Shown: piece after piece, positions 13,872-28,800 of the stretch
Position numbering within the stretch: position 1 is the stretch's first letter
Layout of the letters: each line of letters begins with the position of its first letter
Assembly (NCBI GenBank): GCA_949358305.1
Contig: OX442316.1
Span: 9,054,001-9,114,000, forward strand
Length of the DNA stretch: 60,000 bases
Direction: 5' to 3'
Origin: Strigamia acuminata
Taxonomy: Eukaryota; Arthropoda; Chilopoda; Geophilomorpha; Linotaeniidae
The notes under the pieces: generated by a model
What the model was told of the DNA's origin: nothing
Databases searched by the model: none
What the model saw: only the letters and a program-made list of their open reading frames with translations
Translations under genes and position numbers: made by a program

Positions 13872-16800
13872 ATGGCTTTAACATGCAAATCATGTTTCGT
13901 TTTAGTGATATACACTGCGCAAGAAGATTACCTGGAAATTTGTCAAAGAGAAGATTCATTCAAATGTCTAGAAAACGAATGCATCCCCATAAATCATAAA
14001 TGTAATGGAGTAGCAGAATGTTCTAATGGAGCTGATGAGTCACTCTGGGAGTGTGGTATTTATTTTTATTTGTTTTATATTTTGATTTATTAACCAGGGA
14101 AATCTGAACATTTGCCATTATTTATTGCAATGCATTTTTGAAAAATCCAATTTCGCTTCATATGCAATTACTGCTCTGTAATTGACTAATCAAACCCAAA
14201 ATTGACACTAATTTCACAAAGATTGGTAATCATTTCAAAGTTGATGACAAAAATGTTGAAAACAAATTTTTTTCTTCCATTGAAATGAATGAAAATTGGG
14301 GTCGTGCCATTCACACCACAGGGTATCCCATGGTGTACCAGATTCCATTTCATGTGAACAAATGGCCAGACATTTTCAGTGCAAAGCAATCCTGACCCAA
14401 AACAGACTGGAACTGATAACCAAAGGGTATTTCTACTATAAAATTATTTCTTAAATAAAATTCTACTGAAAAGTGCAGTTCATGTTGAAAAATGTCCAGA
14501 TTTCCTAGAGGCAGATAACATCTTGTTTTCAATCGTGTAATTAATTAAACCAATTAATTTTAGCTGTCTTTTAACATGCAATGTGTGAGCTCAATTGCCT
14601 CACTTCGGTTTCACAATTTTTTTTAAATCGAAAATGTAATTGAATGCCAGTTAATTACGGCCCTTACGGGGTGAAAATTAGATGAAGTAATTACTAGCGC
14701 AGCAGCTTATAGGTAGCAGTTGTTTTGATGAGAAATTATTGATCACACCTTAGTATTAATACACATCTCGAGATAAATTGGATATGACAACTAATTTATC
14801 GCGAGCAAACTCCACAATACTTGTGTGTGTGTGTGTTCAAAAAAAGTAAATGTTTTTTTATTTGGACTAAAACTTTTAAGGATGTTATGACAGCTTAGCA
14901 CGGTTATCTATCACAGCAGGTATGACAGGCAGGAAATTAAAAATTTATACAACATGAATTGAATGAAGAAAAAGAAAATCTACCGTACTTGCAAAAAGAA
15001 AAATATCAATCAACATCAGTTTATGAAGCTCTATTTAAATTAAATTGACATTTTCCTGCCGTCTTGAACTTTTGTAATTTTCAATTTACAATTGTATTGA
15101 TTTCTGACTCGATTTCTTTTTTTTTGTCCTTGTTTTTTTTTTTTTTTTGAAAAATTTATCTATGAAAATATCTATTCTGTATGCAATCATTTTTCCTCAC
15201 AGGATGTCTACCAAACGAATTTTTTTGCAATGGTACTTGCATAGATTCCATGCTGAGATGTGATACTAAATCAGACTGTTCTGATGAATCCGATGAAGAG
15301 GACTGTGGTAAGCGTATATTCTGGGGGAAAATACAGAAAAGCAAATAAAGTTATAAATAACTTCGAGCAAACATTTTAATTTTCTATATTGGAAATCTAA
15401 AAAAAAAAACTGCCTAATTTGCGGACTTTAAAGGTTGGCACAAACGCCAATAGTACGAAATTTAAAATTCTCCTCCACATGTAATTTCACGGCACTTAGC
15501 TCTCGATTCTCTTCTCCCACAGTTCGCAATGGTACAATGGCTTCTCTCACCATCAACCTTCCTACTAATCTTTACCAAGAGTGCTTCCTCTTTACTCACC
15601 TTCTCCATCACTATTTCATCCAAATAAGGTGCGTTTCATAATTATAAATCCACCCACAAATTCTGTGTTACAGCCAAAAATTCTTCCCAACAATAAATTT
15701 CTTTATACTGTTTGATTATAACATGTGTTTTTACAAGATTTTAAGAAGTTTTCGTTAAAAGGAAATTTTTTTTTATATTGTTATAGCAAAAATGTCATTT
15801 TTAGGTGTTGCATAATTATAAATCCACATTTGGTTCTAAGGTTGTGGGCGATAGTTTTTTTAACGGATCATAGAGGGTGCTTCTAGCTAATTATAATGAC
15901 GTTTTTTAAATGTTTTCTAACTGTCACATTTGTTACTTTCGCTTTCATTTTTGCTGTGCATTCATTTTAACTATGCCTCGTGAATTATCACTTTCTGACT
16001 TTGAAAAAGGACAAATATCAATCTTAAGTGAACAGAATACATCCAACAGGGAAATAGCAAAACTTTTGGACAGAAGTCATGGTCTTATGAACAGTTATGT
16101 GAAATTGAGAGACAAATATGGCACCAAAATTCACAGTGGTCGACCATCAAAGCTACAAAACCGCCAAAAACAAACAATTTTACGTGAAATTTCCAATTCA
16201 AATGTGACCCTAGGAGAGTTATCAAAGCGTCCAGACATTACTGTAACGTTTCAAAATCTACACTCTCCAGAGTTGTGAGCAACTGTCAACACTTAGTGTA
16301 CAAGAAGAGAAAAACCACTCCATCTCTGAAACCAAGACACAAGGTGAAAAGAGTGGAATTTGCAAAAGATAAAGTGTGTTGGCAGAAGGAATGGCGTAAA
16401 GTAGTGTTCAGTGATGAAAAAAGTTTAATTTGGATGGCCCAGATGGATGGCAATATTACTGGCACAATTTATGCAAAGATGAACAGATTTTTTCAAAACA
16501 TCAGCAAGGTGGGGGATCGGTTATGATTTGGGCAGCCTTTGGATGGAATGGTAAAAGTAATATTGATTTTGTCAGTGGTCGAATGAATGCTGATTCATAC
16601 CAACAGTTGCTTGACAAACAACTTATGCCATTTGGAGAGCAAATTGGTGGCCCATTTTGGGATTTCAACAGGACAACGCGCCGATCCACAATGCCCGAAC
16701 AACATTTCAGTGGTTTTTGGACAATGGAGTGCAAGTAATGGAGTGGCCAGCATGTTCCCCTGACTTGAACCCCATAGAAAACCTATGGGGAATACTTGCC

Positions 16801-19800
16801 AGATCAGTATATCAAGGAGGAAAGCAATATGAATCAATTGAGGAGTTAAAACTTGCAATTATGGTGAAATGGGAAAAAATTTCAACTGAGACAATGCAAA
16901 ATCTAGTCAATTCCATGCATAACAGAATGATTAATGTTATTGAAAAGAAAGGTGGTTCAATAGGTTATTGAAAATAAAAAATTTAATAGAAACCAAATGT
17001 GGATTTATAATTATGCAACACCTAAAAATTACATTTTTGCTATAACAATATAAAAAAAAATTTCCTTTTAACGAAAACTTCTTAAAATCTTGTAAAAACA
17101 CATGTTATAATCAAACAGTATAAAGAATTTTATTGTTGGGAAGAATGTTTGGCTGTAACACAAAATTTGTGGGTGGATTTATAATTATGAAACGCACCTT
17201 ATATTACTCTCATTTTATATTATAATTTATAAAATAATTATCTATTACTAATTCTATTCGAAAACTCGTCTCATTTCTTTTTTTTACACTGGATTACTTT
17301 TGCACTCCACTGCCTTCGTTTCTATCTTAGGTATGTTTTAAGAGTCTTAAAAGTGGAATCCAGCAAAACACTTCCTCCTCCAAAATACCTAGAAAGCATT
17401 TTGTTGAAGTGTTATATCGCTTTATTTTCTCTCACTACTTTCAAACGATGCTACCCTTAAAGTAAATTGCCTGCAGATGGCTTACAGAAAGACATCCTTG
17501 GAAATGTTTCTTTTTCCCATATATATTTCATCTCTAATTTGATCCTATACGATTTGATCCTATATTTTCGTTAAACCACAACTGTATCTTCACTTTTATG
17601 TTTTATGATAAACATTATTAATGGTTTGACCGCACAAATTTATTATTTATTTTCAGAAACGTATTTGTGTCCATACACGCATTTCAAATGCAACAACCAC
17701 TTCTGCATACCAGGAGATTCTGTTTGTAACTTCGTCAATGACTGTGGAGACAATTCAGACGAACAGAATTGTTGTAAGTTCCCTTAAGTAGACTTGAATT
17801 TCTTGTGATCCCAAGCGAACACAAAGTCTTGATGTTGGCAATGGAGTAAACAATTCAATTGTGCAAACAATACCTAAACAAAATTTCGGGACAGCTTTAG
17901 GTTTCTAAACATCTTCAACTAAAACCTTCATGGGTTAAACACAAAAGGAAGTGTTTAGTTTTTTTTATTGCAGTTGTAAAATATGTTTCTTGGATCACGC
18001 CATACAATATAGTCACAAATAGAAATCACATATCGATTAGCAATATTGATTGCCCTCTGTTTATACTTATTTTCAGTACACAGAGCATGTTGGTTTGGAG
18101 AATTTACGTGCAATAACGGACAATGCATTCGGGTGGCACTTCTCTGCGACGGCGAAGTCAATTGCCTGGATGGAAGTGATGAAACTCATTGTGATAAATT
18201 GAGTAAGGAAAACAATTCACTCGTGAACTTAATTTATTTTAATTTACTTTTCATTATTAAATCCAACAACCCCGCCCCATAAAATTGGTTTCACTGCAAT
18301 GTCGTCTGCTATACCATAAGTTTCCTCCAGTTAAGCCTTTTTTCTTTTACTTGACGTTAATCTTTTTATCCTCCCAGATTAAATCACGTTTCAGCAATTA
18401 TCTCAACTTCTTGTAATTAATTGATCAAGATCAGCAGTTATTAAATAAAAATAAAACCATGTGTATTGTAGAAACAAGTTGTAACTTGTAGCTTGAATTT
18501 TTACACTTGTAGGAGACTACGTCCAATGTGGTGACAAATCTCTGGTGCATCGTTACTTTTGGTGTGATGACTGGCCCGACTGTAAAGATAGCCACGCCGA
18601 TGAACTGAATTGTAATGTTGTTTAATAACTCTGTGTAATTAGCTGAATTTTAATACAGCAATTGTCGCAACTTTAATGCTTGTTTTGGTTTTGAACATAT
18701 TGTGTGCATCTAATTAATTGTCCTTTCGTTTTCGATAATCCATGTGATATTTTAATTAGGTAAAAATTGCACACACCATGAATTCCGGTGTTCCAATTCA
18801 AGATGCATTGCCAAAGCGAATGTGTGTGACATGATTTGTGACTGCGCCGACACGTGCGAGGATGAGAAGAATTGTGGGAAAAAGTATTTAATGATGGGAG
18901 GTGAGCAATAACACAATAAATAAATAAATAATTTATAATTTATATTGTTATTACGCCCTGATTTTCTCATTTAACTTATGTGTATATATTTCCGATTAAT
19001 TTTTTAGTGGGTTATGTATTAATTTTTTTTTTATTTTCTATGCTGGGTAATTTATTTCAATTTTCTTTTTAAACATTTTACCGTGGTGGGCAATTAACCT
19101 TTTTTAGTCAGGTAAAGGACATCCATCCACTTCACCCGCAAAGCCCTGTGTTGTGTTTTCGTTGACCCGATGTTGACAAATTAGGTTAAAAAGTAATTTG
19201 TACCGCACCTCAAAGTTTTACATTACAACCCAAAAAAAATTGCAAACAATTTTTTAAATTTATAGAAATTTTAAAAATTTTATAAATATAAAAAAAAAAA
19301 AATTAAACACAATTATATTTGTACTTTAATTTTATCGGTATTCTTTAATCGCTCTGCTCAATTCACACTTTAGTTCCACTACACCGTGCAGATGTTCAGC
19401 TACGAATGAGATTTCTTTTCCCTAAAAGTTTTGCAATGCGAAATTGCTTTTCATGTGTGGTTGCATTCCAGATTGACGTCATTTGCTTTGCTAGTTAAGA
19501 CTCCGTACGGCGCTTTTGTACTTTCTTTAAGTCATAAAAAAGAAGCGATATAAACTGTGATTGCACGCTGGATGGTTACAATTCCGATCAAATTGTTGAA
19601 TTGCTTAGCAAAATCACAACGTGTACACTACCGAGCAATTACGTACCGCGATTTCACTCAGCGAAGCGATTCGCGGTGGGCCCAACATTATCTATGTGGC
19701 CGCTTTGTCGATATTCTTTATTCACTAAATATTGTTGCTGCCCCTGGTCATGTAACAGTTCGCTTAACTGCTTTCCTGCTTGTTTGGTTGTCAGAATGAA

Positions 19801-22800
19801 GAATAAACTTGCGGAAAACATAAAAACAAGTTGTTCAGTCTTTTGCAAGCACGAAATCCAAACAAACCAACGAAATGATGTGCTTGTTTGAACTTTTGAA
19901 ATCGGTGATACGCTCCTATTTCTTCACAGCGTCGCCTCACAACAATTCCTGGCAAGGTGCCTAGAAACGTTAATCCTGTAGGGCAATGTAGAGGGTTTTG
20001 CTGCGATCCTCGCACATTTTTCCAACTTCAATGAGGGTTGCATCTCATCATTCCATCTGCACTCTTTCATCGCCATGTTGCCCAGAAACGCTCAGCAATG
20101 TTCTTAAATCTCAGTTCACTTCCAGTCGACGTGTTTAATACGTGTTTACGTCTGTGTTTCAACACTGACAGCATCAAAACTAAAAAATATCCCCTTCTCA
20201 CCTTAAACCCTGGTCGCTTTTTTACCACAAACAAAACATTTTTTTTAGAAAATTTATGAAAATGATTCTACTGTTTGATTTGTGGCAAACGTATAGGGAG
20301 ATAGAACTCCAAAAAAGGAATGGGAAAACGAAGAAATTTAATAAAACATTTTTAAAAACATTGGATTCTATTTTTTGAAATTTTTCCATTATTCTTTTTG
20401 CCTCAATTTCGTCTCTGTTTCTGTTTCATTTCAGATGTGCCAATGTGTTCATTCAGTTCTACAATTTTTTGCCCCAAAACAAATAGATGTATTCATGAAA
20501 ATTTCATATGCGACGGCCATAACGACTGCCAAAGTGGTGCGTTTGGGTCCGATGAATACGGATGCAGTGAGTATACAAAGTTTGATTATAACATCAATTA
20601 TCGTACGTGGCAATTTATTTACATTCATCCTTACAAGACATGAATCAGTATGTAATGTGCATGTCGATTCAATTTGTATTGAGCACCTAGGCTTATCTTT
20701 TATTCAGTTATTATACTATTTACATTGTAAAACTGACTGCTACATTCGGAGCACGTTCCAAATACCCGTGCATTTCAGTAAAGACGTTTTAAGAGATTTT
20801 TAAAATATGAGCGTATGAATGACGACCATCGGCAGAAGCTGCAACAGCTGTTGCTAGACATGAATCGACTCTGTTTACCAAATTTCAAAATCTACAATTT
20901 TTACAATAGATACCTCTCATCGGTATTAATAAAAGTTATTCGTTGCTTTTCCTCCAATTACCTTTTGATTTAATTAAAACAATTACAAGTTTTAATAAAA
21001 CAATTTGGCACATACTTTAAACTCTAAATTTAATGACATGTGCCTGGCTGCTCACCTAATTTCAATTTATAGTTGATATCTAAAAATAAAACCATTTCAT
21101 GCGGAGCATTATTGCAGTTTTATCCCCACCACGACAAACTAATACCACGATTTCGTTTTCCTAAATTTAAAGGCGCAGATCTCTATTTTATTCTACGTTA
21201 GAAAATAATTGACAAATTTTTGGACCGACACTCCATTCTATTAAAATGTCACATAATAAGCTATCGCCCAACACAAAAGGATATGCATCATTTCTCCAAA
21301 CAAATGAAATCGGCTAGCGACTTCATTTGCATAAATTTGTAAATAAAAAGTCCCGAATCCTAACACATTAAGCTGTTCCTGCCAGGCTGCAATTTATGAA
21401 TACGCATGAATATTTACAACCAAATACATACCATGTGTGCAGTTACTGCAGTATAATAACTCTTAAACAAAAAAAATTCTAAATTATTTTAATGCAGTTG
21501 TACAGAAGTGTTGGTTGGACAATTCGAAAAATAACCGTGGAATCAAAATAAATCAATTTCTAACGCTTAAACCACAAGAAAAAATAATGCTACCGTAGTT
21601 GCACAGAAGCATTGCAGTGAAGTGTCACTGTTTTGATGGGCAGCACTTCAAAAATGAGTTATGACTTTTCAAAAACTGTTTTTTATTTCTTGGACTAAGT
21701 AATTTCGTCCACACCATACCAAAAACTGTTCCAATGATAACCATCCACAACAATGCACATTTGAATTCCTTTTTGAAGCGCTGCCTTTCAAAACAGTGAC
21801 ACTTCAACTGCAACTGCAACCTCCTTGTTTCACTTATTTATTTTTAAATATTTATATACGCATATATCCAAAAATATTCACATTTGCATAATATGAAACG
21901 CATACACTGTCGGCAATTGCAATATTTGCATTTAAATCTTCACATTTTCTTTTACCCTCTTTGGAATGAGGAAAAAAAACTCTCTGCTATCTTAAGTTTG
22001 TTGACATGACTTCGAATCCAATTCTGTAGCTGTTTGAAAACAGCTACCGTCAATTGCATGCGAGAAATGTCAACTCAGCAAATCATTTGCATGTGAAAGT
22101 AATTTTATCAACTAGTAAAAAAAAATAATAATAAAAAAAAATCTTCCCGTAAAAAAGATGTTAAAAAATAGTAGAGTAACAACAAGTAACATCAATCCTA
22201 TATTTTCGTTAATAGCTGTGGTTTCTACATGCCCCTCGGACCACTTCAGATGTCCTGATGGACGATGTTTACCTCGCACAGCGAAATGTGATTTCGTTCG
22301 AGATTGCGTGGGCGGATACGATGAAGAAGATTGTAGTAAGCTTGTAATTACACTTGACATCAAAGCTATACCAATCAAATTTCTCCCTTGCCCCGTTCCA
22401 CAGATTTTCCTCCGTGCAATCCTCACGATTTTCGATGTTCAAACGGACAATGTATACAAGAACAAAACAGATGCAATACGCGATACGACTGCCGAGATCG
22501 AAGCGATGAAGTTAATTGCCGTACGTTTTATACAAATAATAAAATTGACCAGACACGCAAACTAATTGATCCATTAACCGCAAACTAGAATTGCACACCT
22601 GCCCTGACGGCTACTTTAAATGCAACACTGGACAATGCATTCCACAAGAATGGAAATGTAATTTTCGCAAAGATTGCTTCGATGGCTCTGATGAGGATGA
22701 AAACAATTGCGGTAGGTTCTCCAATCTTTTTTCCTAATTAATAAAGCTGCTCCTCACCACACAAACGAAATTAATTTCAATTCTAAATTGCACGACATAA

Positions 22801-25800
22801 ATAAATGCACATCATTATAAAGAAAAGTTTTTGCTCATGAAAAATCAATGACAACGAAACGAAGCTCGAGCTTACTCGGTTTTAATTTTAAATTAAACTT
22901 GCTAGCCAATCAAGCCTCAAGTAATCTTGATAATCCACACAAAAATAAGTTAATGACTTCCCTATGGTTTCTACTGTCCAATAAGATTTTAGCTCCAGCC
23001 AATTACGCTCAAATCTAGCAATCAATTTCCGTGTCTAGGACGTTAACTAAATGTGACCGCAGAATTGCTGGAAATGACAAAAGGAGCAACCAGAATCTAT
23101 AGATGACATAAATCATGACACTATTCGGGCGTTATAGTGGCAAGGAAGGGGCAGTTTAAAGATGTACTACGTACTGTAGTAGAAAGACAAATTCTGTGGG
23201 TGTCATAGGTCGATTTTGCAAGATCCCAATTTAAAGAGGCTCCTAAGACATGACCTCAGCGCGACTGAAGCCATTCAAAATAAAACCAGACTGGAAACTA
23301 TATTAAAACTTGAGTTGAATAACCGGCTTATGGCATAGATAATCTAAAGTAAAGAGCTGACTGAAAAGCTCGGGAATGACCTAAGAGGTTGAAAACCTAA
23401 GTCGTTTCTTTTTAAGTGCTCATTTGTCTCCTTTTCTTACTCGATTTCAATTATCCTGACATTCCGGTGAAACATTTACTTTAATTATTTCGTTCTGGCA
23501 ATTACCGTATTTCAGAACTTAAAATTCGTGAATGTCAAGACTCGGAATTTCAATGTAACAACGGTCAATGTATTCCTCTAGAAGATACGTGTTACGACAG
23601 CGGAAATGCCGAACAAGGCTGTGCAGATGGCTCTCATCTAATTCATTGCAGTATATACACATTTTTATATAAACTATTTCAAAAAAATTTAAAAAAAATT
23701 GTTTAGGGAATTGGGAATGTCCTTCCAACTTACACAAGTGCCTTTATGGAAATTGTATTCCAAAATATCTAGTTTGTAACGGACAGGTAGATTGCTGGGA
23801 TTCTTGGAACGACGAAATTGGATGCCGTGAGTTATTTCTTTATGGAATTATTCCAAGATAAAAAGTATTAAAAAGAATTGATTTCAACGTGTAGCGTTCA
23901 CATGCTCATCGGAAATTAGATGCGAATGTAGAGATGTGATGATCAACTGTACAAATGTCGGATTGGAAGCGTTGCCAACAAATATAGAAAAAGAAATATC
24001 AAAATAGTACGAGTCATTTATAAATAAACATCAAGTTAATACGAAGTAATTTCCTCGTGAGTCCAGTGTTATGAGAGCCTTTTACATTTTTTTATTCCAG
24101 CATTTTCTCTGGTAACCAGTTTGGTCCCATACTCGATGCCAGAATGTTTAAGCTGATGGATGGAGTAATTCTGCTGTTAGAACAATTATTAATTTAGATT
24201 ACCATATTGAAAAAGGTTGTAACTCATTTTTATCTTTAGAGATTTAAGTAATAACAGTATTTTGGCAATTCCACCAGAAACGTTTAAAACTCTATGGAGA
24301 CTTCGAATTTTGTACGAAATCGTTACCGATTAATTTTCCATGGCCCAGAAACGTTTTTCTTTTACTCACAAAGAACCCACACGGATAAGGAATAATCGAT
24401 TAGGCTGAAACTCTTACACCCTTGGCCCCCTTGACATTAATTTAGATTCTAGTCACAAAACTATAGGTTTGTTTGTCATATTTTCACGCGTGTGCAAATG
24501 CCACCTATAAATCTTCCTTTTTTCAAAATTGCCTATTTTCCTTCCCGAACCAAAGAGTTGCTTCGCTAAATGCTAGCGCTGCTCTTTAGAGATAAAATTA
24601 CTGAATCTGTCAAACTGGCTCAAGGGGGTTAATTCTTAGGTCACATTATAAAATTCGAAACCCATAAACTGCACGGGGATGTACAAAAATCAGTATTTGA
24701 CCGTTTATAGGCAATGCATGACGAAAATTAATACGTTTATCCACTTTAAACTGAATATTCTGTGGTCAATCAATTCCCAAACCAGCAAAAGCTGTAAATA
24801 ACCCTATAAAAGCACATTTATAACTTTTACCAGGAATAGGTATCAAAGGTAAAACAAAAATAGAGGATTCTTAAACAGCGCCAAATATCTCCATAACGAA
24901 TTCCTTTAATTTCCATAGTGAAATAATGGCGACATTTTCAATGGCTCGTTTATCTTAACAACCACTAAGCGACGGATTTCTATACAAGTGAATGTGAAAC
25001 AGAACATGGCATTGCCAAAGATATAGTTGATTATTTTCCCATCGTTATCTGCTTTAGCTCTGTTTCAATTCAACGGTGGAAATTTTTCACACACCGTACA
25101 GGATTATTAATTTAGGATCATCCATTATATCACACTATCTTCCTTATTTTTGACCTCCCCCAAGTCACGTTTCTTGAACAACCCCCTCGCTCCTCCTCAT
25201 TGGTGGGTGTCATCTTTAATGGATGATCCCACATCGGTCTTTCTAAATTCCCTAATTCAATTAGCATTAATTCAATACTCGCTGCCTGTATTCAAATATC
25301 ATTAAAATGACAAAAATCCAAGTATAATTTCCACCTTTCTGGGCCATATTTAAATTATTAATCTAAATATGAAACTCACACCTTTTTTTTCTCTCTCTCT
25401 CTTCCCCGTGAATGAAATTTAGGAATTTACAAAACAACTTTATAGAAATTATTCAAAATGGATCGTTTTTTGGATTATTGCATGTTGCAACTTTGTAAGT
25501 AAGTTTTATAAATGTATTTCCATTGCAAGGCTAAGTTTAAAACTGCTGCCAAAATAAACAGCGAAATAAAAATTTCTGCAATTCAATTAGAAAACTATAA
25601 ACTAAAGTGAACCTAGCCTTTAATGCCGAGTTCGCACTACGACTAAGTTTATAAAACTAGGTCAGATTTTACAATTTTTTTGAGTGCTTTCTAGTTCTAG
25701 TGCAGCCATCACAAACTCAAAAATGATGGCATTTCTTCAGCCATCGTCTTGACAATAGTGACATAAAGTAATTGTGCGACAAGGTTATGTCCGGCACCGT

Positions 25801-28800
25801 TAGACAAAAACCTTCCTCCTGCATGCGGATATCACCGGGACTTCCTGCACACATCGGGCAGCCTCGAAGTCTGCTTTCACTGCGCTGCTCGTGATAGATT
25901 GCTTTTCTTATCGCTTCACGACTGTCGCTATTTTCAAGATGCTGACTTGTTACTATTTAAAAAATAACGGCACCTTTGACACATAAAAAGCACTGAGGTT
26001 GGTTGTACTGCGAACATGAGCATAAATCAGTTAAATTCTTTGTGTATACACCCATATGGTTCAAGAATACAATGAAATGTATCATTTAATTAACAAATAA
26101 TAGACTGAATTCCGCAAAATGCTATACATTTTAGAATGTAATATATTTTTGAATCATACGGGTATTTTGGAGTTGTGCACACTTTTTCAATGTTTGTTGT
26201 TTGCCAACAAAGGAATCTTCAAAGCAACCGCATCAAAATTCTCGAACCTTTCGCATTTTATGGTTTATCTTCGCTAAAATTACTGTAAGCATTCAATTAA
26301 CTGATTATATTTACACTTTTTCAAAAATAAAATTAAACAAAATTTTTATATTTATAGAGACCTCAGTCATCAGCAGCTTGTAAACATTTCACCAAATGCA
26401 TTCCAAGGACTCAGAAATCTGCTGAAACTGTTATAGATGCATCTTAAAAATGTAAAAACTCATTTTAAATGTTTTTATTTTTATTTTTAGGAATTTAAAA
26501 CATAACAAGCTTACGTTCATACTTGATGGGTCTCTGAGTGGACTCGCTCAACTCCTATCTTTGTAGGTATTGCATATTAAATTTAGAATTTTTATCAATT
26601 AAAACTCTCCCAACAGAGATTTATCCAAAAACAATATTCAAATTATTGGCAGCAATTGTTTTCATGGATTAACATCATTGCAACATTTGTAAGCTTATTA
26701 AATTCTAAATACTAAAAAAAAAAATATATACATTTGAATTTCTCAGAACAACTGATGAATTTCGCTTCTGCTGCCTTGCTCGTCACGTTACACATTGTTT
26801 GCCCAAAGCGGACGAATTTTCATCGTGCGAAGATCTTATGTCAAATATTATGCTCCGAATTTGCATCTGGGTGTTGGGACTCATCGCCTTCACCGGAAAC
26901 ATTTTGGTTATAATTTGGAGGGTGATTTACAGAACCAATAATAAGGTAAGCCGATTTGTTAAAAAAAAATTAAATGTTAAATTCCGGCTAAAATCTATTA
27001 TCATCTAAACAAATTCTAAAATATTCTCGAGTTCTGATAGAAATTCCTGAACATTTCCCCCCTATAACTTAACATTATCTTAAAAAAGGGAGAAAAACAA
27101 CTTGATTTCATATTTTCTACGAAAAAAAAAAATCAATCGTTCTCAAGCAGATTTAACTTGACACCTCTGGCCGAGATAAAAATGCACTCAGGCACGCTTT
27201 TTTGATTTAAACCAAAACCAGGTTCCCCGAGTTAACCCGCAGTCATCCGACTGATGTTTTCTGTTACATTCGAAAATCAATTACATGAAATAAAAGTTTG
27301 AAATTGTATGTAGCATATTTTGAAGTCATATAATCCCACAATAAGCGGTTTGACAAAGGAAAAAGAAAAAGCAAGACAGTATAGGTAGCAGCTGCTGTTC
27401 TTCCTGTATTGTTTACAAACCTAATGAAAACCACCACACGACTTGGCCTTGATGCAAATAGTAAAAAAAACGGATCAAATCTGATGGCTTTTGTCCAATC
27501 AATAAAATGTTGCAATACATATGAATTTTTTCCTTTTTTTTTGCAAACTAAATTTTCAAAACCAAAGTCAGAATTAATTAAAAACTGTTGTTTACATTTT
27601 TAAACTTCATTGACACCGCTTCGTTTGTATATATGGAAAGCGGTGTGACATTAATCAAGGAAATTCTTTCCAAGTTGGAAAAATAAAAATCCACCTATTT
27701 TCCTAAGGGCGATTTGTTACATTTTTTACCTTCGGTGCTCTTCGTTTCACTGTTTGCACAACCTGTGAATACTCTCAAAGGTGTATTTAAAGTTAAGATG
27801 ATAAAAAGATTTCGATTTGTATTCAAATGTGGCTGAAGGGATTTATAGGACGATCTTAACAGATAAAGTGTTATTATTGCCTAGATAACGACATTGAATA
27901 TAATCTCCGCATGCGAAATAATGGACAAAATAATGGAATTAAAAATAAGGTGATAAATATTCTTCTTTTCTTTAAAAGAAGAAAAGAAAAGAAAAAAGTC
28001 TTGCAAACACAAAACATCAAATCCCATTAAATCACGTTAACAAACGAACAAAAAAAAAATGCCTAAGCTCATTAGTTGGAGTATTTAGGCGGTGTTTTTG
28101 TGCATCCCACACGGAAACCCACGTCTGCATTTTAATTTAAGCTTCATTGCACCATTTAAACCACTTAAGATGATCGATTAAACATCCTTATCACTTGCTA
28201 ATTTGCAATTCACATTATTTTCGGAATGCAAAACAGTTTATGAATGTCTTTTTGCAGGTTCACTCCTTTTTAATAACAAATTTGGCGATTGGTGACATGT
28301 GCATGGGAGTTTACATGCTCATCATCGCGTCAGTTGATACACGGTATCGTGGAATGTATTTCATCTACGACTCCTTCTGGAGAACCAGCGAACTGTGTCA
28401 ATTTGCTGGATTTGTATCGACATTTTCGAGCGAATTATCCGTATTAACATTAACAGGTAATTAATTCTAATGTGCTCTGGAGTGTTCAGCAGCAACCACG
28501 ATAGTTTTTCTAGTTATAACCCTGGATCGATTTGTCGGTATCGCATTTCCATTCCGAATGAAAAGGCTTAAGATGCACCACACCCGAGTCGTCATGACAG
28601 TACTTTGGTTAGTCGTGACATTTCTAGCCGGCCTACCACTTGCCAATTTAGAGTATTTCAACCATTTCTATGGAAGGTCAGTATCCATTTTTTTTTCTTT
28701 TAATAATAAAATCAAATAAACGTTTGAATCATTTCTGACAACCGAGAAAGTGATATTTTTGCTTTAGCCCTTTAAAACCCATATAAATCAGGAAACAGAT

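Noticed and set aside
23895-24010. Apparent in-frame TAG at the end of the LRR N-cap exon of receptor A
   Set aside because: The TAG contains the exon end and donor (TA then gtacga). The paralog has the same junction with TT and gtaagt, so the gene is not broken there.
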